A stretch of DNA of 64,000 nt from Methanothermobacter sp. MT-2. GTDB lineage: Archaea > Methanobacteriota > Methanobacteria > Methanobacteriales > DSM-23052. The stretch is from the NCBI GenBank assembly GCA_003584625.1, contig AP017647.1, positions 435,501 through 499,500 on the forward strand, read 5' to 3'. Positions 27,788 to 35,084 of this stretch are shown in pieces; the first letter of the stretch is position 1; each line of letters starts with the position of its first letter. The notes under the pieces are model-generated. The model was not told the origin of the DNA and searched no databases. It saw only the letters and a program-made list of their open reading frames with translations. Made by a program: the position numbers and the translations under genes.

Positions 27788-28267
27788 TTAAAAGTGACAG
27801 CTCTTTTTACCAGCCTTTTCTAGGTATTGTTGATGGTACTCTTCAGCCTTCCAAAATTTTGAAGCCGGTTCGATGGCGGTTACAATATCCCGGGGATATG
27901 CACCTGACTCCTGAAGCCTTTTTTTACTGTTTTCCGCTATCATTTTTTGTTTTTTGTCATGATAGAATATCACGGATCGATACTGAACTCCAATGTCGGG
28001 GCCTTGTCTGTTTAGGGTTGTGGGATCATGTATACTCCAAAAAACATCTAGTAACTGGTTGTAGGTGACCTTCTCCGGGTCATAGACCACTTCCACCACT
28101 TCGGTATGCCCTGTGGTCCCTGAACAAACATCTTCATAGGAGGGGTTTTCCAACTCACCACCCTCATAGCCCACTACAGTAGATAAAACTCCTTCAACTT
28201 TTCTAAATGCGGCTTCAACACCCCAGAAGCATCCAGCCCCGAATGTGGCCTTTTTCAGTTCTCCCAA
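27788..28267 (-). CDS. msrA: Peptide methionine-(S)-sulfoxide reductase
   Basis: 159 residues. Repairs oxidised methionine in proteins. The catalytic GCFWGVE motif is at residues 11-17, followed by [19 protein letters not shown] and the C-terminal YHQQYLEK region. The start is a TTG at 28267 placed eight bases after GGAGGT; the frame runs three codons further up. Stand-alone MsrA, no MsrB fusion. Confidence 0.95.
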   Translation of the reverse strand: MGELKKATFGAGCFWGVEAAFRKVEGVLSTVVGYEGGELENPSYEDVCSGTTGHTEVVEVVYDPEKVTYNQLLDVFWSIHDPTTLNRQGPDIGVQYRSVIFYHDKKQKMIAENSKKRLQESGAYPRDIVTAIEPASKFWKAEEYHQQYLEKAGKKSCHF

Positions 28268-28289
28268 TTTATACAACCTCCATATATAA

Positions 28290-28800
28290 ATTAGATTCTA
28301 AGGTATAAAAATAATAATTGGTTCCAGCAAAGTAGAATAGAATCCATAAGATAAAAAAAAGGTAATGGGAAAGAACCTTTCAAGTTTTTTCTGGATGTTA
28401 GAAGTTCGCATAGCATCATTGCAACTGTCAACCATAAAAGATTGAAAGTTTGCCAGCGCTTTACATGGGTATAGTCACCTCTGTGCTGGGAAATTTGGGG
28501 AGGCTTTCGTTAAAGTTGGCTGGTTTTCTCCTTAGGCACGGTATTCCATATTATGACGGTAAATATGGTTACAGAGTCAATGTTCTCCTGTAAGTTGGGA
28601 TCATAAGTCATAGTTCTAGATTGGGTCCGGGATGATAATAGAAACTGTAGCTAGCACCCTATTAAGGATATCCAAGGGATGGGCTGTTGACCCATATATC
28701 ATTTTTAGATTCCAGGTTAGAGTTCTAGTAATTTGTCAAGTCAATGACCCATCCAAGAAGCTCAAAATGGAAATCATCGATATAAACTTGTCATATGATA
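28290..28800. other. Gene-free gap with coding-like traces
   Basis: No intact gene. Around 28495-28595 the plus strand reads LGRLSLKLAGFLLRHGI and YDGKYGYRVNVLL, protein-like but stopped on both sides and without a start, so a probable gene fragment. The rest appears non-coding. Confidence 0.3.
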
Positions 28801-28806
28801 AACAGA

Positions 28807-28816
28807 GTATTTATAT
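28807..28816 (+). promoter_or_regulatory. TATA box of the DUF5654-like gene
   Basis: GTATTTATATG lies about 65 bases before the ATG at 28880; the predicted transcript begins near 28840 and includes the near-perfect ribosome site GGAGGTGAT at 28868-28876. Confidence 0.55.
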
Positions 28817-28879
28817 GTTAAAATTTAAAATTTTGATCGGGATACGTATTTATTTGAAAATTTAGAAGGAGGTGATTAG

Positions 28880-29125
28880 ATGAGTGAGATAAAAGAGGAA
28901 GTTATTAAGACAATGGCGACTCTTATAACAACAGCTTTTGGACTTATAGCAGCTCTAGCATGGAACGAAGCCATCAAGGCATTAATACAATTGTTTTTCA
29001 AGGCCGGGAATGCTCTTACAGGTTTGTTTGTCTATGCAATTATCGTCACTATACTTGCTGTTATTGCAACTATAATCATCGCAAGGAGCCTCGCACATTT
29101 AGAAATAGAAATGCCAGAAGATTGA
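28880..29125 (+). CDS. DUF5654-like small membrane protein
   Basis: 81 residues with two membrane helices. The first contains TTAFGLIAALAWNEAIKALI, typical of DUF5654, a family of unknown function; the second is FVYAIIVTILAVIATIIIA. The C-terminus is acidic. Its ribosome site GGAGGTGATTAG is one of the strongest in the window, suggesting high expression. Confidence 0.8.
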   Translation: MSEIKEEVIKTMATLITTAFGLIAALAWNEAIKALIQLFFKAGNALTGLFVYAIIVTILAVIATIIIARSLAHLEIEMPED

Positions 29126-29542
29126 ATATTCCAGTCTTTTGAAACTCCTTGAAAAAATCTACAATATTTATTCACAATTTAAGTCCAATAGGGAAAAAAC
29201 TTGGTATTATTGGCAGCCTACGACAATCAGGGTGGGGGATCACAAAAAAAGAGTCTATAAATTCATGGGTTGAGATATTCGTTATAGGTAAATATAACGA
29301 AGAAAACATGTGAAGGCAAGCAAGAAGAAAACTTTGATATTCAGTTCCTTCTTGGCAACCTAATATCCTTCTATGTTCCCCTTCCGAGCATGCCTAGCGA
29401 AGGGTTAATCCATTTCTTTCAAGTCATCCCGCGAAGAAGTAGAAGCGGAATAAAAACTTAAAAGGGGCTGCTATTGGAGGCTAGAAATGCCCTGAACCTC
29501 TTTATTTTGGTGTTGGTTTTGTTAAGTTGGGTTTAACGCTCC
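29126..29542. other. Gap after DUF5654 gene, with a GC-richer segment
   Basis: No gene seen. The part 29370-29440 is richer in GC and includes the imperfect dyad CCCTTCCG...CGAAGGG, with CCTAGCG, weakly resembling the transposon-end-like segments at 33855 and 38140. Otherwise AT-rich. Confidence 0.25.
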
Positions 29543-29827
29543 TCAAATATATGGCATAGAAATGAGAAGTACACCTATTAGGGACATTATAACAAAAAGT
29601 GTTTCGAGCACACCTTTTTCATCGCCTCTAAACACATTCTTCGACAGAAAATAGATTAGCAAAAACATATTTCCCAGTAAAAGACACGTTAACAATATAA
29701 TAGGTAGTTTAGGCCCAGTAGACAGTAAAGCCAACTTACTACCCGTACAGTAAAACCAACAAAATTGTAAAACACGATAACGACGCCAAAAACTGAAAAA
29801 GCTTAGATGTATACTGCATCCTCCCAC
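29543..29827 (-). CDS. Cassette A small membrane protein (possibly frameshifted)
   Basis: The frame encodes up to 94 residues; the plausible part ends LTCLLLGNMFLLIYFLSK...FVIMSLIGVLLISMPYI, two membrane helices. NMFLLIY is shared with the small membrane protein at 30346, showing homology. The upstream half reads better in another frame (FSVFGVVIVFYNFVGFTVRV), so a frameshift is likely. An internal TTG at 29734 could start a shorter product. It lies directly downstream of cassette gene A, overlapping its last codons. Confidence 0.45.
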   Translation of the reverse strand: MGGCSIHLSFFSFWRRYRVLQFCWFYCTGSKLALLSTGPKLPIILLTCLLLGNMFLLIYFLSKNVFRGDEKGVLETLFVIMSLIGVLLISMPYI

Positions 29828-30213
29828 CTCAAACTACCATCAGGATTCTTCGGTATTTCAATATAGTGTATACAATGATCCTCACCAACATAACTTCTCA
29901 ACTCATAACCATAAATCCAGGTACGATGAATCGAAATATACTTCCAATATTCTTGGGGAAGATAATGATCTCTAAATGTAAGTATGCCATCACCTATCCG
30001 CATACACCATCCAATTGGTTGAAATATTTCACCACCACACTCTACTAACACATATGCCAAAACCTGGATCAAACAGTGAGCAGTATCTTCTGAAATGTAT
30101 GTTTGGTGTTCTATGATGAATTTTTTGATATCGTCTGTGATGTTTAGGAGGCTTGTGTAGGCTATTGTTGCCACGTATCCTGCCATGTTGAGTCCTATAA
30201 GTCCCTGGCCCAC
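29803..30213 (-). CDS. Cassette gene A (conserved ends, variable middle), 5'-truncated
   Basis: Up to 136 residues. The N-terminal GQGLIGLNMAGYVATIAY through KKFIIEHQTYI is near identical to cassettes B and C at DNA level. The middle (about residues 45-75) is unique. The last 60 residues (YLPQEYWKY, GYELRSYVGEDHCIHY, IPKNPDGSLRW) are shared. The only start is an internal GTG with no ribosome site, and upstream homology stops at DILNYG, so this looks like a truncated orphan module. Family not recognised. Confidence 0.55.
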   Translation of the reverse strand: MGQGLIGLNMAGYVATIAYTSLLNITDDIKKFIIEHQTYISEDTAHCLIQVLAYVLVECGGEIFQPIGWCMRIGDGILTFRDHYLPQEYWKYISIHRTWIYGYELRSYVGEDHCIHYIEIPKNPDGSLRWEDAVYI

Positions 30214-30234
30214 AAGACCATAATTGAGGATATC
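30094..30234 (-). repeat. Cassette repeat R1, copy A
   Basis: 141 bases matching copy B (30908-31048) with no difference found by eye; encodes DILNYGLVGQGLIGLN to HQTYI. Copy C (33031-33079) keeps only the first 49 bases as written on the plus strand. Confidence 0.9.
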
Positions 30235-30269
30235 CTGGAATGTAAATCCACATAGACTTCAACATTATC

Positions 30270-30337
30270 ATGAGTTGTGATATTTTTTATAGGTTTTTTT
30301 TCTAAGATTTTCCAGTTTTTTTGGGCGTGGGGGGCTG
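30270..30337 (-). repeat. Cassette repeat R3, copy A
   Basis: 68 bases containing ATGAGTTGTGATATTTTTT and CCAGTTTTTTTGGGCGTGG, matched by 33077-33152 with small indels. On the minus strand it encodes SSPPRPKKLENL, the tail of the membrane-protein partner, here lying in frame just after that gene's stop. Confidence 0.8.
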
Positions 30338-30345
30338 CTTTTCTT

Positions 30346-30588
30346 TTATGCAAGGCCAAAGAAGCCTATAATTACAAGCAAGCCTCCAAGTGCTCTGACA
30401 GTTTCATTTTCAGTTTTTCCCAACTCATCCTTGCCTAATAGGTAAATTAAGAGAAACATGTTCACTATGTAAATGGAATAGACAATTAATTTGCTGATAA
30501 TATAGGGGAAACGGAGACTAACCACAACCAATGCAGCAGTAAAATAAGAAAGGAAATAACTAAAATAAAAAATGTACTTTACCATCAT
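30346..30588 (-). CDS. Cassette B small membrane protein
   Basis: 80 residues with about three membrane helices (IFYFSYFLSYFTAALVVVS, IYIVNMFLLIYLLG, ALGGLLVIIGFFGLA). ATG at 30588 with GGAGGA a few bases upstream. It follows cassette gene B by 13 bases on the minus strand, like a toxin/immunity or effector/partner pair. The TAA stop is followed in frame by KKSSPPRPKKLENL, the tail still present in the 33095 paralogue, so the stop may be a recent shortening. Confidence 0.6.
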   Translation of the reverse strand: MMVKYIFYFSYFLSYFTAALVVVSLRFPYIISKLIVYSIYIVNMFLLIYLLGKDELGKTENETVRALGGLLVIIGFFGLA

Positions 30589-30601
30589 ATCATCCTCCTA
30601 A

Positions 30602-31084
30602 TCAGATATACACTGCTTCATCCCACCTTAAAGTACCATCTGGGTTCTTTGGGATTTCAATGTAGTGTATGCAATGGTCTTCGCCAACATAACTTTTAAG
30701 TTCATAACCATGCCGCCAAGTTCTATGGTAAGAAACATATTTCCAATATTCAGTTGGAAGATAATTCGTTCTTGCCTTCACAATTAAATCACCTTCTGCT
30801 AATAGTAGAGAAGCAATCGAAAAAATACCACTTGCCAAGGTGACACCTTCACTACTAAGCTCTTTTAAACTCCATATAAAAAGAATCCCATCTATAATGT
30901 CCTCTTCAATGTATGTTTGGTGTTCTATGATGAATTTTTTGATATCGTCTGTGATGTTTAGGAGGCTTGTGTAGGCTATTGTTGCCACGTATCCTGCCAT
31001 GTTGAGTCCTATAAGTCCCTGGCCCACAAGACCATAATTGAGGATATCAACAAAAGCCATTGGACCTTCCAAGGCAATGTACAT
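30602..31084 (-). CDS. Cassette gene B, longest array copy
   Basis: 160 residues from the ATG at 31084. Order: MYIALEGPMAFVDILNYG, then the shared R1-encoded block, a unique middle (DGILFIWSLKELSSEGVTLASG..LLLAEGD, about residues 62-105), and the conserved C-terminal 60 residues ending LRWDEAVYI. The frame stays open upstream to 31210 with protein-like sequence (RLVLFLDGNSTVNLEGLDD), but with no start codon or ribosome site, so this also seems to be the tail of a once longer protein. Some hydrophobic segments could insert in membranes. Family not recognised. Confidence 0.6.
   Translation of the reverse strand: MYIALEGPMAFVDILNYGLVGQGLIGLNMAGYVATIAYTSLLNITDDIKKFIIEHQTYIEEDIIDGILFIWSLKELSSEGVTLASGIFSIASLLLAEGDLIVKARTNYLPTEYWKYVSYHRTWRHGYELKSYVGEDHCIHYIEIPKNPDGTLRWDEAVYI
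30908..31048 (-). repeat. Cassette repeat R1, copy B
   Basis: The 141-base equivalent of 30094-30234. The identity over synonymous positions implies very recent duplication or gene conversion, in contrast to the unrelated middle part of the genes. Confidence 0.9.
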
Positions 31085-31229
31085 GGAGACTACAAGGCCA
31101 ATATAGGCCTTCTTGATACTATCATCTAAACCTTCAAGGTTTACCGTGCTGTTGCCATCCAGGAAAAGGACGAGCCTAGTAGAAAGGTTATGATCATTAA
31201 CCGTCGTATTTCATCCTTCCTTTCCTTCA

Positions 31230-31430
31230 ATTTGAATTGGAGCCAGAATAGAAGAGAAAAAATGAACAGAGGTTTAAAAGGTCTGCTATTGGAATCAAAT
31301 CATTAAAATGTTTAATTCCAATGGGAAATAAAATAATATCGAGACAAATAAGGGAATAAAGTATATTGAGCAAAGATTCATAATCCAAGAAAAGACACCT
31401 CCTATATCATCCACTTAGACTACCCCATTG
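31230..31430 (-). pseudogene. Decayed remnant of another cassette unit
   Basis: 31320-31420 matches the start region of the membrane gene at 32640-32735: both have ATATCGAGACAAATA or a near form, a run of AATAAG/AATAAA, and CCTCC..CCACTTAGA at the junction to the cassette gene. No open frame survives. This indicates a lost fourth unit between cassette B and the TPR gene. Confidence 0.4.
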
Positions 31431-31530
31431 GGGTTCGTTTGAGAATTTTAGCTCCACACACAATATAGTTGCCGCGGATTGTATATAGTCTTTGTTTTTC
31501 TGGGGGGGTCTAGTGGGGTTTCTATTAGAT

Positions 31531-32211
31531 TTATTTTTTGTCTGTCTCTAATCTTTTTATGGCTTTTTTGGCTTCTTCATGATCTGGTTTTGCCTTTAAT
31601 GCTCTCTTATATGATTCTTCCGCCTCTTCGCGTCTTCCTAGTTTTTCCAGGGTTTGGCCTCGCTTATACCATGCTTCTATGTCTTCTGGGTCTAATTGGG
31701 TGACTTTTTCGTAGCATTTTAGTGCTTCTTTGTATTTGCCGAGCTTTTGTAGTGCTGCTCCTTTGTTGTACCATGCTTTGTCATCTTCTGGGTTTATCTG
31801 TAATGCTTTTTCATAGCATTCCACTGCTTCATCATACCTCCCAAGCTTGGCTAAAGTAACTCCCTTGCCGCGCCATGCTTCTACAAATTTTGGGTTTATT
31901 TTTAGGGCTTTATCATAGCATTTGATGGATTTTTCAAGTTTTTCGAGTTTCTCTAAGGTGCAGCCTTTCCAGAACCATGCTATTTCTGAATTAGGATTTA
32001 ATTGTAGAGCTTTATTAATGTGTTTGAGTGCTTTTTTATATTTTCCAAGTTTGTTTAATAGTATGCCTTTGGAAAATGGTGCTGTGTAGTCATTAGGGTC
32101 TATTTCTGAAACTTTGTTAAAACAATTTGATGCTTTCTTTTCCATTCTTATATTTGCAAGGGTAGCGCCTTTATAAAGCAATGCTTCTTTTAAAGTGGGG
32201 TCTAACTCCAA
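31531..32211 (-). CDS. TPR-repeat protein with lost or shifted start
   Basis: At least six TPR units of the GxAxxKLGxYxEAxxCYEKAL type (for example GAALQKLGKYKEALKCYEKV), a protein-interaction solenoid common in Methanobacteriales. The TTG at 32211 is the first start in frame, yet two more good TPR units lie upstream in the same frame (LLNQKKYEESIKYFDKAL and GIALRDLERDEEALECFNKS) without any start codon. An ATG at 32414 in another frame (MLFRGSREDHY) suggests the gene originally began there and suffered a frameshift. It interrupts the cassette array. Confidence 0.7.
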   Translation of the reverse strand: MELDPTLKEALLYKGATLANIRMEKKASNCFNKVSEIDPNDYTAPFSKGILLNKLGKYKKALKHINKALQLNPNSEIAWFWKGCTLEKLEKLEKSIKCYDKALKINPKFVEAWRGKGVTLAKLGRYDEAVECYEKALQINPEDDKAWYNKGAALQKLGKYKEALKCYEKVTQLDPEDIEAWYKRGQTLEKLGRREEAEESYKRALKAKPDHEEAKKAIKRLETDKK

Positions 32212-32476
32212 GCTTTTATTGAAACATTCTAACGCCTCTTCATCTCTTTCAAGGTCTCTGAGCGCAATACCCTTATTGCACCATGCTAGTGCGTATTCTG
32301 GGTCTATCTCTAATGCTTTGTCAAAGTATTTTATGCTTTCTTCGTATTTCTTCTGATTTAAAAGATCAACGCCTTTATTCAGTAGTGATCTTCTCTTGAA
32401 CCTCTAAATAACATGTAGAGGCACCTTCTATCCTTTGTTTGTGGTTGTATTATTATCCTTGAGATAAATAGCCCTG

Positions 32477-32716
32477 CTACATCCCTAGAGATCCAAATAT
32501 AATCAGTACAAGGGTTATGGCTTCCATCCATTTTATTTCATCCTTTATTTCCTTCACATCATCCTTGTAGTCGTAGCATAACTCTAAAGACAAAAGAATA
32601 AAGATGGCTAAAAAGCATGCTATTGGTACCAAAACACGAAATATCTCAAAGCCAACAAAATATAAAGAAATATCAAGACAAATAAGAAAATAAAACTTAT
32701 CGAGTCCATACTTCAA
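32477..32716 (-). CDS. Cassette C small membrane protein
   Basis: 79 residues: two or three hydrophobic helices (FLICLDISLYFVGFEIF, VLVPIACFLAIFILLSLEL), a charged loop (YDYKDDVKEIKDEIKW), then ITLVLIIFGSLGM. It sits 14 bases after cassette gene C. Its sequence differs from the partners in units A and B, so partner and middle region vary together. Upstream GGAGGG gives a ribosome site. Confidence 0.55.
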   Translation of the reverse strand: MKYGLDKFYFLICLDISLYFVGFEIFRVLVPIACFLAIFILLSLELCYDYKDDVKEIKDEIKWMEAITLVLIIFGSLGM

Positions 32717-32730
32717 TAAACTCCCTCCAC

Positions 32731-33082
32731 TTAGATATATACTGCCTCATCCCATCTTAAAGTACCATCAGGGTTCTTTGGTATTTCAATATAGTGTATA
32801 CAATGATCCTCGCCAACATAACTTCTCAACTCATAACCATCGAACCATGAATGATGATACGCTATATACTTCCAGTACTCTTTTGGAAGATAATGATCTC
32901 TAAATCTCAATATGTTCTCACCTATCATTATACAATATCCAATTGGCTCAAGTATTACACGGCCACTCCCTGATAACACGCGTCCCAAAACAATAAGTAA
33001 AGGACCATGTAAAAAACCAATGTCCTCTGGAATGTATGTTTGGTGTTCTATGATGAATTTTTTGATATCGTCTGTGATGAGT
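32731..33082 (-). pseudogene. Cassette gene C, 5'-truncated
   Basis: The C-terminal block (YLPKEYWKYI, GYELRSYVGEDHCIHY, LRWDEAVYI) is intact and the middle is again unique (GFLHGPLLIVLGRVLSGSG). The N-terminal block is cut at TDDIKKF: upstream the sequence switches to repeat R3 of the neighbouring membrane gene. No start codon precedes the R1 remnant; a TTG at 32988 would give an 85-residue product. Either a silent module or a recent deletion product. Confidence 0.55.
33031..33079 (-). repeat. Cassette repeat R1, copy C (truncated)
   Basis: 49 bases identical to the ends of copies A and B (AATGTATGTTTGGTG to CGTCTGTGATG). It stops at a GATG shared with repeat R3, marking a recombination junction. 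Confidence 0.85.
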
Positions 33083-33152
33083 TGTGATATTTTTTTATAG
33101 GTTTAATATTTTTTCTTTAAGATTTTCCAGTTTTTTTGGGCGTGGGGGGCTG
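33077..33152 (-). repeat. Cassette repeat R3, copy C
   Basis: Counterpart of 30270-30337; encodes the SSPPRPKKLENLKEKILNL tail of the membrane gene at 33095. It overlaps copy C of R1 by three or four bases. Confidence 0.8.
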
Positions 33153-33460
33153 GAGATTCTTTTATTCCCGTATATTAAGGTTACTATGAGTGTTAATGCT
33201 GCTAGTATCTTGAAGGGTTCTGACATATAATAAATAAGGATGACGCATGAAATTAAAGTTAGTATGTATATAATGGCTTCTAATCTTTTCTTTTTATCAG
33301 GGTATTTTCCAGCCGCCTCACAACCTAAATAATCAGCCACCCCTACCAATATTAGCCATGGAAACGCCAGATTAAAACCTAAAACAATATAACAAGCAAT
33401 GAAAAGGGAACATAAAATTCCTTCGATGATAAATAACGACCATTTCATATCTTCACTCAT
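33095..33460 (-). CDS. Cassette-array membrane protein with conserved tail
   Basis: 121 residues with four membrane helices (FIIEGILCSLFIACYIVLG, LAFPWLILVGVADYLG, IIYILTLISCVILIYYM, ILAALTLIVTLIYG), then a basic tail SSPPRPKKLENLKEKIL. The ATG at 33460 overlaps the stop of the gene before it (ATGA), so the two are coupled. Possibly the membrane partner of a further unit, E. Confidence 0.6.
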   Translation of the reverse strand: MSEDMKWSLFIIEGILCSLFIACYIVLGFNLAFPWLILVGVADYLGCEAAGKYPDKKKRLEAIIYILTLISCVILIYYMSEPFKILAALTLIVTLIYGNKRISSPPRPKKLENLKEKILNL

Positions 33461-33699
33461 GCTTTCAGCCTCAAGACATCATCATATTTATAGCCTTCAC
33501 TCTTGTACCATTGCTCATATTCTCTCAGTCCATTAACCAATAAATCCAAACCACCACCAAAAAATAGTAATACATTATAGTATAAAAAGATTACTATCTT
33601 CTTTGGAGGCGAAAAAAGTATATGCAGGGGGACTAGGGTTCCAGTTAACACATAGGAAAACAAAAAAGGGGGAGAGAATTTCCAAGACAAGCATGCCAA
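33457..33699 (-). CDS. Small protein coupled to the array membrane gene
   Basis: 80 residues from a TTG at 33699; membrane-like first half and a soluble end REYEQWYKSEGYKYDDVLRL. The TGA overlaps the next ATG. It occupies the position of a cassette gene in unit E but lacks the conserved DEAVYI end. Probably a fragment or divergent unit. Confidence 0.4.
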   Translation of the reverse strand: MACLSWKFSPPFLFSYVLTGTLVPLHILFSPPKKIVIFLYYNVLLFFGGGLDLLVNGLREYEQWYKSEGYKYDDVLRLKA

Positions 33700-33854
33700 A
33701 AATTTTGGTGAATGACTTTAAAGTGATGCCCCCCTCCTCAGTTTATCCTAACAGTATTGAAGATAGAAAAACAATTTAAAGCCATGATAAAACTCGGTGG
33801 ATATAAAATCTAAGATTCGGAGATGTTCAAATAGATGTCAGTAAGGTATAGATG

Positions 33855-33960
33855 GAAGAAATATGCGCTCTCCGTCTACGATTCCCTTCGATGACGTTCA
33901 CTTCAAGGGGTTATCGCCCACGCCTAACGAAAACGTTATACGAAAGGCTCGCCCCACTAT
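33855..33960 (-). mobile_element. GC-rich, structured transposon-end-like remnant
   Basis: A GC-rich island in AT-rich DNA. The minus strand contains GAGCCTT..CGTTAGGCGTGGG followed by AACCCCTTGAAGTGAACG, which parallels GAAGCCTTGTCCGTTAGGTGGG..AGTTCACTTGAA in the island at 38140-38375. The shared order suggests two decayed copies of one structured RNA or IS200/IS605-type right end. No transposase gene remains next to it. Confidence 0.35.
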
Positions 33961-34224
33961 AAAATCGTTCCAAAATTGTCTTATTTATAGGGAAAAATGA
34001 ACAAAAAAATAATTCACATCAAAAACAACTTCAAAACCAGGTTCTTATTTTGTACTACAGTCTTCTTGGGGCTGACTAAACATTTGGGTGGATTGAAAGC
34101 CCATTAAAGAACTAGTCACATACTCATACGGTTTTTTGGAAGTTGTTAGATGCTATATGGCAAATATGGTTGCAATATCAAAGATAGGTTAAAAGGGTAG
34201 AAAGAGCTAAGAAAAAAGGGTAAA

Positions 34225-34464
34225 ATGATAAGATTTAAGGCAGTAGATGCTAAGAACCCTTTTTGAAGAAGGATCTTTTCAATGCAGTTTATTAGCGATT
34301 CTGTAAATGCCTTCAAGCCCATAAACGAGTATAAGATAGTAATAAAGCCTGGGGGTTACATTAGATTCGATAAAGCAACTTAGGTGGAAATTCCTCCTCT
34401 AGAATTAGTTGAATGCTTATCCCACGCTTTAAGTGGAGCTGAGTTTTTAACTACAGAGGATTGA
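34225..34464 (+). pseudogene. Small gene with two in-frame stops
   Basis: A single frame of 80 codons from ATG reads MIRFKAVDAKNPF, stop TGA (34264), SMQFISDSVNAFKPINEYK, IVIKPGGYIRFDKAT, stop TAG (34381), VEIPPLELVECLSHALSGAE and ends TGA. The composition is protein-like on both sides of each stop, so this is most simply a pseudogene. Family not recognised. Confidence 0.4.
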
Positions 34465-34781
34465 AATGTTTTTGTTGGGAGAGAGCAGGATCTTTTCTTG
34501 ACCTAATAATTATAATCTACAAGACTATTATCCTACGCCAGGAGGGCTGACGAAGCTAAATGAATCCTGAGGATTGCTTGGAGGGATGGGGGCAAATAGA
34601 ATAGTGATAAAAAAGTAAAAAGAGGTGGCGAATGAGCGCTTAAAATTGTTATGCAATTTTTGCCCTTCAAGTCCTTTAACAAGCAAAGTATCTGGCTTGG
34701 ACTTTAAGTTCCCGCCCAAATCGCTTTTGGGCGATTTCAGCGCCAAACCTTATAAGAGGTTGCATTGGAGGGAAAGGAAGA

Positions 34782-35081
34782 ATGTTTAGCATAGAAAATG
34801 TGTTGAATAAGCGTGAAAGGGTCGGTCTATTCTGAAGCGGATTTTTCAACATTCAATTTAGCATGGGGAATTCATAAAATGCATCCAGATTTCAATGTAA
34901 GATTGGAAAAAGAGAGGAAATGTTTTCATTTTTTAGGAAACGACAAGATTTGCGCTTTAGAATTGAATATGAAGGTAAGAGGTTTGACATAACTGTATCA
35001 AGATTATCACTTAAAAAATCAAAGTGTCCAAGGGTACGATTTTTTTGTAAGGATGTTGAAAAAGGACTGGAAAAGTGTTAG
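34782..35081 (+). pseudogene. Frameshifted remnant of a small soluble protein
   Basis: Starts with an ATG after GGAGGGAAAGGAAG and a CCTTATAAG TATA-like box (34748-34756). Reads MFSIENVLNKRERV, then in a second frame YSEADFSTFNLAWGIHKM and PDFNVRLEKE, then in a third frame FFRKRQDLRFRIEYEGKRFD, TVSRLSLKKSKCPRVRFFCK, ending KGLEKC before TAG. The last part, 34920-35081, is itself an open 53-codon frame. Family not recognised. Confidence 0.45.
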
Positions 35082-35084
35082 AAA

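Noticed and set aside
28632-28865. 77-codon plus-strand frame before the DUF5654 gene
   Set aside because: It overlaps the likely promoter at 28807-28816 and has no ribosome site or recognisable features.
29126-29542. Third transposon-end-like island around 29370-29440
   Set aside because: It shares only short pieces (CCTAGCG, CCCTTC) with the other two islands; not enough to call it the same element.
30029-30271. 80-codon minus-strand frame over cassette A
   Set aside because: It is the shifted frame of repeat R1; its translation (Pro, His and Arg-rich) has no counterpart in the other copies beyond the same DNA, while the cassette frame is conserved as protein.
34225-34464. Possible relation to archaeal PCNA (opening FKAVDAK)
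   Set aside because: Only a handful of residues agree and the expected PCNA motifs are absent; too weak to name.
34528-34746. 72-codon minus-strand frame
   Set aside because: Composition and the absence of a start signal suggest chance; the region reads better as decayed plus-strand genes.
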